From Candidatus Gastranaerophilales bacterium (GTDB lineage: Bacteria; Cyanobacteriota; Vampirovibrionia; Gastranaerophilales; Gastranaerophilaceae), in contig CALVAU010000221.1 of the NCBI GenBank assembly GCA_944325615.1, forward strand, positions 1 through 7,169: DNA of 7,169 bases, read 5' to 3'. Each line of letters begins with the position of its first letter. Within the stretch, counting starts at the first letter, position 1. Of the stretch, positions 1 to 5,571 are shown in pieces. The position numbers were made by a program, and so were the translations under genes. The notes under the pieces are model-generated. The model worked only from the letters and a program-made list of their open reading frames with translations. It was not told where the DNA came from and searched no databases.

Positions 1-144
1 CCGCAATATACCAAACCAAGAGAATATAGAGGTCTAAAAGTCCCAGAGGTTTTGCTAAATGGAAATCACAAAGAAATTAACGAATTCCGTCAGGAGCAGA
101 GAATTCTTAGAACCAAGTTAAGAAGACCTGATTTATTGAAATAA
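1..144 (+). CDS. trmD: tRNA (guanine-N1)-methyltransferase TrmD, C-terminal end (5' truncated by window edge)
   Basis: The first 47 codons, read in frame 1 from the window edge to a TAA at 142-144, give the C-terminal tail of TrmD, the SAM-dependent enzyme that makes m1G37 next to the anticodon in a subset of tRNAs and so prevents +1 frameshifting. The family's conserved C-terminal block is visible: PQYTKPREYRGLKVPEVLL, then NGNHKEI and a basic tail ending in RRPDLLK. In TrmD this stretch follows the knotted SAM-binding domain and belongs to the small C-terminal domain that helps form the tRNA site across the dimer. The trefoil knot and catalytic residues lie outside the window. The gene converges on the small membrane-protein gene with only seven bases between stops. 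Identification rests on this block, which I regard as diagnostic. Confidence 0.93.
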   Translation, partial: PQYTKPREYRGLKVPEVLLNGNHKEINEFRQEQRILRTKLRRPDLLK

Positions 145-151
145 ATAATCT

Positions 152-616
152 TTATTTTTGTAAAAATTTATTAGTCCCTAAGCCTAATCCATCTTTTATA
201 AAGTTAAATCCAGCATATGCTGCAAGTGCGATACCGCTTCCGCAAGCTACTTTTTTGCCTTTAGCAAGTAATGCAGTTAAACTAAGAGTCAGTGGTACCA
301 CATTAGATACAAGCATAGAGCCTAATCCTGAAAAATATCCAATTGCGGAGTTGAAGAAATTAAGATAATTGCTTTCTAATTGATATCTGAAAATTTTATC
401 TTTCATTTTGCTTTTGACAAGACTTGGACTGTCCAATCTTTGAGAATTTTCAAACAAATCCATCGTCACATTAGCATCTCTGCTTTGAGAAGTTACATCA
501 GCTTGAAGTTTTCCGATTGTATGTGCATCTTGAAAAATTAGCCCTAACCCAACAACACCTGCGGTTTTGGCTAAATATTTTCCATAATTATTTTTTACTG
601 CACTGATTATATTCAT
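152..616 (-). CDS. Small putative membrane protein of unknown function (154 aa)
   Basis: I do not recognise this family. The 154-residue product starts MNIISAVKNN. It has a short hydrophobic stretch at about residues 17-29, a polar middle at 30-80 rich in Asp, Ser and Lys, and two likely membrane-spanning or membrane-associated segments at about 88-117 and 122-140, the latter Gly/Ala-rich. There is no convincing cleaved signal peptide. A single cysteine lies near residue 125. The start is supported by an AAGG placed eight bases upstream, which overlaps the stop codon of the upstream HEAT-like gene, so the two are almost certainly co-transcribed and possibly translationally coupled. Function is unknown. 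The pairing with a HEAT-like protein suggests a shared envelope or scaffold role, but that is inference only. Confidence 0.75.
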   Translation of the reverse strand: MNIISAVKNNYGKYLAKTAGVVGLGLIFQDAHTIGKLQADVTSQSRDANVTMDLFENSQRLDSPSLVKSKMKDKIFRYQLESNYLNFFNSAIGYFSGLGSMLVSNVVPLTLSLTALLAKGKKVACGSGIALAAYAGFNFIKDGLGLGTNKFLQK

Positions 617-624
617 AACTTATA

Positions 625-630
625 CCTTTA
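625..630 (-). promoter_or_regulatory. Ribosome binding site overlapping upstream stop codon
   Basis: On the minus strand the sequence reads TAAAGG: the TAA is the stop of the HEAT-like gene and the AAGG is the Shine-Dalgarno element of the membrane-protein gene, eight bases before its ATG. This arrangement fixes the downstream start and favours termination-reinitiation coupling. Confidence 0.65.
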
Positions 631-1509
631 TTTTTTTGCTGATTTTTCAGGTACTTCAAATTCTTTTTCAACTACGTTTCCTGACATTTTAAGTAAAATA
701 TTAGTTGCCTGTGCTGCATCTTGTCCATAGCCTGAGGTTGAGTTTTGCATTTTTTTCAAAACTCCGACAGTATAATCATCTCCAGTACAAGCTCTTGAAT
801 CAAGCATGCTTAATGCTAAAACCCTTATTTGTTGAGATGGGTCTTGGAGCATTTTATTGATTAAAGCTGTTAAGGCTGGATCATCTTTTCTTGAATCATC
901 TTCTTGCAATCTTGCAATTACTTCTTTTGCCCCCATCATTCTGACTTCTTTATCTTGGCTGTTTAGGTAATTTTCAAGATTTTTGATATATTCATCTGTT
1001 AATTCGACAACTTTTCGCTTTTCAGTTTTTTTCTTATCTTCAGTTTTATTTTCTGTCTCGGTAGTTTGTTCTGTTATTTTTGTCGTATCTTTTTCAGTAT
1101 TATTATCTGTTTTATTATTTGCATCTGAAGGAGCTTCGGCTAAGACTGCATTACCGTTTTGTGGATCTGTTCCAATATTGTTGTTTACAACTGCGTTACC
1201 GCCTTGTGCAGTAATTCCGCCTTGAGGAATTCCATATTGTTGAGTGTAATAATTCGATGGATATGCAATTCCCGGTAAACTTTGTGATTGAGGAATGTTT
1301 CCTGTCGGATTAATATTTGGGATGCCGACAGAAGGATTGTATATTTGAATATTTACGCCTGCATAACTCGGCGGCGGAGCTGTCTGAGTTTGTTGCGGAA
1401 CTGTTGCATAATTCTGTTGTGCAGGTATTTGAGAATTGTTCTGTAATACAGGATTTTGTTGCATAATAGGCTGTAAATTTGTATTACCTTGATTTTGTAC
1501 TGATGTCAT
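628..1509 (-). CDS. Q/N/P-rich low-complexity protein with C-terminal HEAT-like helical repeats (293 aa)
   Basis: The 293-residue product has three zones. Residues 1-120 are low-complexity and rich in Gln, Asn, Pro, Gly and Tyr, with no signal peptide. Residues 125-166 are a highly charged linker dominated by Thr, Glu, Lys and Asn. Residues 167-285 are predicted all-helical, with two stretches that look like HEAT/armadillo repeat cores: VRMMGAKEVIARL near 189-201 and IRVLALSMLDSRA near 228-240. Both follow the pattern of a helix beginning after a short Asp/Ser-containing turn. HEAT repeats usually act as protein-binding scaffolds; that part is family knowledge. A minus-strand AAGGTAG seven bases before the ATG supports the start. 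The gene is first in a two-gene unit with the small membrane protein. No -35/-10 pair convinced me upstream. The disordered N-terminus may be an interaction or assembly region, but this is inferred. Confidence 0.8.
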   Translation of the reverse strand: MTSVQNQGNTNLQPIMQQNPVLQNNSQIPAQQNYATVPQQTQTAPPPSYAGVNIQIYNPSVGIPNINPTGNIPQSQSLPGIAYPSNYYTQQYGIPQGGITAQGGNAVVNNNIGTDPQNGNAVLAEAPSDANNKTDNNTEKDTTKITEQTTETENKTEDKKKTEKRKVVELTDEYIKNLENYLNSQDKEVRMMGAKEVIARLQEDDSRKDDPALTALINKMLQDPSQQIRVLALSMLDSRACTGDDYTVGVLKKMQNSTSGYGQDAAQATNILLKMSGNVVEKEFEVPEKSAKK

Positions 1510-1566
1510 AACACTACCTTATTTAACTACTTATTTATAAAAAGTATTTTATCGGTTGTTTTTTGC

Positions 1567-1624
1567 TTAAATTTTTAAAAGTTTAAGAAATGTTAAATAT
1601 GTTTTTTATCTTTTAAATTTTTAA
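1567..1624. repeat. Two exact copies of a 12-base dyad-symmetric AT box
   Basis: TTAAATTTTTAA occurs at 1567-1578 and again at 1613-1624, 46 bases start to start, in the divergent spacer. Each copy is an inverted repeat (TTAAA, two bases, TTTAA). The second copy abuts the TATAAT box of the YkgJ gene. The region is very AT-rich, so chance recurrence is quite possible. If real, the boxes could be paired regulator sites. Confidence 0.3.
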
Positions 1625-1630
1625 TATAAT
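1625..1630 (+). promoter_or_regulatory. Consensus -10 box (TATAAT) of the YkgJ-family gene
   Basis: A perfect TATAAT ends seven bases before the ATG at 1638, placing the expected transcription start at or next to the start codon. The -35 region is only a T-run near 1602-1607, with no good hexamer. No Shine-Dalgarno sequence exists between the box and the ATG, in keeping with a leaderless mRNA. Confidence 0.55.
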
Positions 1631-1637
1631 TATAAAT

Positions 1638-2219
1638 ATGGGAATTTATGAAGATAATTATCTAGCAAAGCGTCCGCAAGAGCTCTGTAATATGTGTGGA
1701 AGATGTTGTCGTGTTGTTACAACATCAAAATCGTATGAAGAATTGAAAGCTCTTCAGGCACAAAACGATGAGGGTGCTTGTGAATTTTTGAAAATATTTG
1801 TCCCATATCCATCAATAGAGGCAGCAAGGACTGTCGATAAAGAACTTGTCGATAATGTAATTAATCTGTTAAAAGAAGATGGAAACTATGATGAGAACAG
1901 GTTGACTTTTTACGGATGTAAATATCTTTTAGATAATAATATGTGTTCTATTTATGAACAAAGACCTACATTGTGTGTACATTGTCCTGCAACACCTTGG
2001 TCAATTGTGCCTCCCGGGTGCGGATTTGAGGGATGGCTTTTCTTGGAGAGGGAAAAAGCTAAACAGACAGTTAGAAAAGCAAAAGAAGATCTTTTAGAGC
2101 TAAAACTATTGAAAAGCAAAAGCTCTGATCCTGAAGTCTTGAAAAAGATTGCTTCAGTTGAGCATAAAATTCAGCATACAATTGATTTATATAAAAAATA
2201 CGGATCTTATGATTGGTAA
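1638..2219 (+). CDS. YkgJ-family cysteine cluster (CxxCxxCC) protein
   Basis: This 193-residue protein has the hallmark of the YkgJ/CxxCxxCC family (formerly UPF0153): C17-x2-C20-x2-C23-C24 in CNMCGRCCR. A second cysteine set follows: C94, C103, C113 and C116, around YGCKYL, MCSIYEQRPTLC and HCPA, with C128 after that. Such proteins are thought to bind zinc or an iron-sulfur cluster, but the biochemical role is unsettled. The C-terminal third (about 136-190) is a charged helix rich in Lys, Glu and Leu that could form a coiled coil. The ATG at 1638 is the only sensible start, because an in-frame stop lies 24 bases upstream and the next Met (19) is inside the cysteine motif. No ribosome binding site precedes it. 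It converges on the GH57 gene, with two bases between stops. Confidence 0.9.
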   Translation: MGIYEDNYLAKRPQELCNMCGRCCRVVTTSKSYEELKALQAQNDEGACEFLKIFVPYPSIEAARTVDKELVDNVINLLKEDGNYDENRLTFYGCKYLLDNNMCSIYEQRPTLCVHCPATPWSIVPPGCGFEGWLFLEREKAKQTVRKAKEDLLELKLLKSKSSDPEVLKKIASVEHKIQHTIDLYKKYGSYDW

Positions 2220-2221
2220 TT

Positions 2222-4723
2222 TTAATTTGGCATTTTTGCCAGTTTAGCTTTGTAAAATTCCGTATTTATATTCAATCTTGCACCAATATCAAGCAACATA
2301 TCAACGAATTTTTTGTCATTTGATCTGTGAGAGTTTTGGCTTGATTCTATTATATCTCCGATTTTGTGATATATTTTTGCAAAATAAATATTTTGAGCTT
2401 CAGATATATCTATTTCAAGTTCCAGTTTTTCAACATAATCAAATAATTCTAATACAACATCAGCCTGTTGAATTTCAAAGCTGTATGCGAGTCTGTTTAT
2501 GTTTTGCAGAATTTTTTTGCTGAAAATAGCATTGGAAGGCTGTTTATCAAGTTTAATTCCCATTTTTCTAGTTTCGATGTTGATATCAGATGCCTCTTGC
2601 AAAATAGATGGTTCTACAAAACCGTTTGAATCTTTTATTAATTCATTAAACTTTCTGCTAAGCGTATATTCTGCTGCAATTTTAAATTCGTCAGGGATTG
2701 ACAAGCCGAGATTTTGCATTTGATATATTGAGCTTTTGCCTTCGTTATACATTTCCTGATAAATTTGCGCAAATTTTTGCATTTTCCCTTTGAGAAGAAT
2801 TTGTAATATTTTTCTTCTTTCTTCGATAAAGATGTCTTTTAATGTGTAGTAATCTTTTCCGAAGTATTCATCAAGAGCTCTTATGATTTCTGTAAGCGGG
2901 TTAAGCATAAATGTTTTTACAAGCTCATTTTTCATATCGTTGTATTCGTTTTCTTCTGAATATTCTTTGATTGCGCAGTGGAAATCTCCGCCAGAATATT
3001 GCATAAGAGCAAATACAAGGTTAAGCTTTTGCAAAGTAATCATAGATTGCAATTCTATATGTCCGATTACTAAGTTAGAATTTCCTTTTTGGACTTTTTG
3101 GTAATCATGACGTTTTATAATGTAGCAATATACGTTTTCTTCATCTTCAAAGTCTTGGTATAAAGATGAAATAGCCCATAAACTTGCAATTTGTTTTGAT
3201 GTGACTATTGAAGGTTTTACAAAATTATTAAATATATCTTTGCCTGTACCATATTCTGTAATGTTGCTTTTAGCTTCAGAAAGAATATCTTTGAAATGGG
3301 TTTCAAAATCTTTTTTAGTAAATCTTGCAGCCAATTGCATAGCACGAGCTGCATATTTCATTATTTGAACAGTTTCAATACCCGAAATTTCAGAGAAGAA
3401 CCAGCCGCAGCTTGTGTACATTAACATTGCTTGACGTTGAATTTCCAACAATTCCATAGCTTTTACTTTTTGATCATCTGAAAGATTCTGTAAAAAGTTC
3501 TCGTTTTGGAATTTCAGAACATTCATTACATTTCTGTCTAAAATAACTTCAATGTAATTATTTCTTACTTCCCAGCAGTCTTTGTTAAAGTATTTTGGAC
3601 CTTCAGCTTCAAATACTTTTGCCAACTCATCTCTAAGGTAATCAAGGGCATTACGTAGCGGTTTTCTCCATTTTTGATTCCATCCTGGATGTCCGCCTGT
3701 TGAGCATCCGCAATCTTCTTTCCATCTGCCGACGCCATGGAAACAGCTCCAGCTGGAAGCTTGTTTTATATCTACTTCATAATCGCTTCTGTATTTTTCT
3801 AGGTATTCTCCGTAGTTTGTAATTGTAAAGCCTTCTTCTTTAGCCTTGATTTGAAGAACATAAGCAAGTGCCATATCTCCGAATTTTGTATGGTGTCCGT
3901 AGCTTTCTCCATCAGTTGCGATATTTACTAATTGCGGATAATCTCTGCAATCAGAGACTCCTTCTTTTAGCCTTTTTGCAAATTTATTACCATCTTTTAA
4001 TAGCTCATCGAATGCTACAGAACGAGAAATTGCACCGTCATAAAAGAATAAATCAATATATTTGCCTGGAGCAGATTTTATATAATATCTGTAAGATCTT
4101 GCAGGATCAATATTACCCCAGCTTACATCAGTCCATTCTTTGCTTTTTTCTTTTCTTATTTTTAAAGCTTGATAAGGTGATAATACCGTAAATTTAATAC
4201 CGTTTTCTTCTAATACTCTTAAAGTATCGTCATCTACTGCAGTTTCAGCAAGCCACATCCCTTCTGGTTTTCTGCCAAAACGGTATTCAAAATCTCTTAT
4301 ACCCCATTTAACTTGGGTGATTTTGTCATGTTCATTTGCAAGCGGCATGATGATATGGTTATATACTTGCGCCATGGCATTTCCATGTCCTGAGTGCTCA
4401 TTTACACTTTCGATATCAGCTTTTATAATTCTTTCATAAGTTAACGGCGCAAACTGTTCCATCCATGACAATAATGTAGGTCCAAAGTTGAAACTCATAT
4501 GCTCATAGTTGTTTACAACATCCAAAATCCTATTTCTGCTATCAACAATTTTTGATACAGAATTCGGGTTGTAGCATTCTTTATTTATCCTTTCATTCCA
4601 ATCGTGGAACGGCAGAGCGCTATCTTGAAGTTCTATTGCTTCAAGCCAAGGGTTTTCTCTGGGCGGTTGGTAGAAGTGCCCATGTATTGTTAAAAATTTT
4701 TCAGTAGGTTTCTTTTCAGTCAT
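2222..4723 (-). CDS. GH57 family glycoside hydrolase with DUF3536 region
   Basis: The 833-residue product begins with a glycoside hydrolase family 57 barrel. Visible elements are HGHFYQPPRENPW at 14-26 (the HxH/QP motif), SFNFGPTLLSW near 77-87, MWLAETAVDD at 156-165 with E160 as the likely nucleophile, and NIATDGESYGHH at 267-278 with D271 as the likely acid/base. The next conserved block, SSWSCFHGVGRW then DCGCSTGGHPGWNQ (about 323-350), is typical of the GH57 proteins that carry DUF3536. The remaining half is largely helical. GH57 enzymes are retaining enzymes acting on alpha-glucans (amylase, glucanotransferase, branching). The substrate of the DUF3536 group is, to my knowledge, not established. 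There is no signal peptide, so the protein is cytoplasmic and probably involved in storage-glucan turnover. GAGGAG seven bases before the ATG supports the start. The exported OB-like gene lies 35 bases upstream with no terminator between. Confidence 0.92.
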   Translation of the reverse strand: MTEKKPTEKFLTIHGHFYQPPRENPWLEAIELQDSALPFHDWNERINKECYNPNSVSKIVDSRNRILDVVNNYEHMSFNFGPTLLSWMEQFAPLTYERIIKADIESVNEHSGHGNAMAQVYNHIIMPLANEHDKITQVKWGIRDFEYRFGRKPEGMWLAETAVDDDTLRVLEENGIKFTVLSPYQALKIRKEKSKEWTDVSWGNIDPARSYRYYIKSAPGKYIDLFFYDGAISRSVAFDELLKDGNKFAKRLKEGVSDCRDYPQLVNIATDGESYGHHTKFGDMALAYVLQIKAKEEGFTITNYGEYLEKYRSDYEVDIKQASSWSCFHGVGRWKEDCGCSTGGHPGWNQKWRKPLRNALDYLRDELAKVFEAEGPKYFNKDCWEVRNNYIEVILDRNVMNVLKFQNENFLQNLSDDQKVKAMELLEIQRQAMLMYTSCGWFFSEISGIETVQIMKYAARAMQLAARFTKKDFETHFKDILSEAKSNITEYGTGKDIFNNFVKPSIVTSKQIASLWAISSLYQDFEDEENVYCYIIKRHDYQKVQKGNSNLVIGHIELQSMITLQKLNLVFALMQYSGGDFHCAIKEYSEENEYNDMKNELVKTFMLNPLTEIIRALDEYFGKDYYTLKDIFIEERRKILQILLKGKMQKFAQIYQEMYNEGKSSIYQMQNLGLSIPDEFKIAAEYTLSRKFNELIKDSNGFVEPSILQEASDINIETRKMGIKLDKQPSNAIFSKKILQNINRLAYSFEIQQADVVLELFDYVEKLELEIDISEAQNIYFAKIYHKIGDIIESSQNSHRSNDKKFVDMLLDIGARLNINTEFYKAKLAKMPN

Positions 4724-4758
4724 TTCTTAACTCCTCGAATGCGCTCTTTTAATATATT

Positions 4759-5277
4759 CTATTTTGTTGTATTTTCTTTAGATTTTACAGTTAAAACTTT
4801 GAATTGCTCTACATCCATCCAAACATCACCTAATGCTGTTGAAAATACTTTCCCTGCAAATTCAATTTCGTCTCCTGCGTTAAGGTCAATATGTTTTTCA
4901 GCTTCATTACGTTTTAAGAAAATTTTTAATTCTGATAGTGGTACATTATGATCAGTAACATCAGGCCTTTGAATTAAAAATGTAATAAAGTCTTCTGAGC
5001 TTTTCATTGCAGGTTTGTAGTCAAGACCAAGTGTAGAAAATTTATCAAATTTTCCTTTTACCTTCACATACTTATTGAGATAAAAAGATGGATTATTTAC
5101 CATATCAAGTGGTTGTACCTGAATATAATTCTTTGTCGCAACAGGTGTTGATACCGCAATTAATGGGTTTTCAAGGTTAATACCTGCAGTATTATCAACT
5201 AAATTATTAGTTGAAGCTGAAACTGCTAATCCTGTTGATAAAATTATTATCGGTAAAATATATTTAAATTTATCCAT
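4759..5277 (-). CDS. Small exported protein with an OB-fold-like pattern, unknown function
   Basis: The 172-residue product has a clear Sec signal peptide: MDKFKYILPIIILSTGLAVSA, with likely cleavage after VSA at residue 21. A short Asn/Thr-rich linker follows. Residues 52-166 then show alternating beta strands: YVKVKGKFDKFSTLG (70-84), FITFLIQRP (97-105), LKIFLKR (117-123), DEIEFAGKVFSTALG (136-150) and VWMDVEQFKVL (152-162). This strand order, with a 'GDEIEFAGKV' turn, resembles small OB-fold domains such as those in exported tRNA-anti-like or BOF-type proteins. That fold call is inference and I do not know the family. The mature protein has no cysteine. A minus-strand AGAGGGG five bases before the ATG supports the start. 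It is probably the first gene of a unit with the GH57 enzyme, which is cytoplasmic, so the partnership is puzzling. Confidence 0.8.
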   Translation of the reverse strand: MDKFKYILPIIILSTGLAVSASTNNLVDNTAGINLENPLIAVSTPVATKNYIQVQPLDMVNNPSFYLNKYVKVKGKFDKFSTLGLDYKPAMKSSEDFITFLIQRPDVTDHNVPLSELKIFLKRNEAEKHIDLNAGDEIEFAGKVFSTALGDVWMDVEQFKVLTVKSKENTTK

Positions 5278-5309
5278 TTTTTCCCCTCTATTGTCTCTCT
5301 ACAATTTAT

Positions 5310-5338
5310 ATTCTATCACATAAATTATTTTTTTGCAC
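5310..5338 (-). promoter_or_regulatory. Predicted promoter of the OB-like protein/GH57 unit
   Basis: On the minus strand TGATAGAAT forms an extended -10 (TGn plus TAGAAT, hexamer at 5310-5315). Seventeen bases upstream is a weak -35, GTGCAA (5333-5338), which is one arm of the inverted repeat at 5333-5347. Predicted transcription start is near 5303, leaving a leader of about 25 bases containing the ribosome binding site. Confidence 0.45.
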
Positions 5339-5347
5339 TTGGTGCAA
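5333..5347. promoter_or_regulatory. Perfect inverted repeat TTGCAC-N3-GTGCAA, candidate operator
   Basis: TTGCAC (5333-5338), spacer TTG, then GTGCAA (5342-5347) is a perfect six-base dyad. It is GC-richer than its surroundings, which are almost pure A/T. It covers the predicted -35 of the minus-strand unit, so a dimeric regulator bound here could block or recruit RNA polymerase. It lies about 225 bases from the divergent + strand gene and could affect that gene only from a distance. Confidence 0.45.
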
Positions 5348-5571
5348 TTATCTTAATATACTTTAATGTTAATTACCCTGTCCATGCGGCTAGTTTATTT
5401 TAATTTTACTTAGACATCACAAATATTTATTATTGTAATCATTTTTTTGTATGATTGAAAATTTAATTTCTTTAATACATTATGTATATACTTAAGCTAT
5501 GGATTAGATATCCGATTGATAAATTGAATATTTTAATGTTTTTACCCCACTTATGATATAGGAATAAATCT

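Larger units (their letters stand above)
5278..5571. other. Divergent intergenic region (294 bases)
   Basis: This spacer separates the minus-strand OB-like/GH57 unit from the plus-strand exported protein. Besides the promoter and operator candidate on its left side it contains two small dyads: AATCAT (5437-5442) with ATGATT (5451-5456), and ATACAT-T-ATGTAT (5475-5487). A TTGAAA at 5455-5460 could serve as a -35 for the plus strand, with CATTAT 17 bases on as a weak -10. No open reading frame with a ribosome binding site, no RNA gene and no terminator were seen. Confidence 0.5.

Noticed and set aside
145..180. A/T-rich inverted sequence after trmD as a terminator
   Set aside because: The arms (ATTTTT/AAAAAT) are pure A/T with almost no loop and would not form a stable hairpin.
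983..1225. Plus-strand open frame of 80 codons rich in Val, Ser and Phe
   Set aside because: It is antisense to the charged Glu/Thr/Lys linker of the HEAT-like gene; the composition is just the complement of those codons, and no ribosome binding site is apparent.
2228..2241. Hairpin TGGCA-TTTT-TGCCA as a terminator for the convergent genes
   Set aside because: Only five pairs, no T-run on either strand, and it lies inside the GH57 coding sequence near its C-terminal codons.
2278..4191. Several plus-strand open frames (starting at 2278, 2499, 2883 and 3868)
   Set aside because: All lie antisense inside the GH57 gene, whose motifs are unmistakable, and their translations have Cys/Phe/Leu-rich shadow composition without domain patterns.
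4739..4951. Plus-strand open frame of 70 codons
   Set aside because: Antisense to the C-terminal half of the exported OB-like gene, which has a signal peptide and good ribosome binding site.
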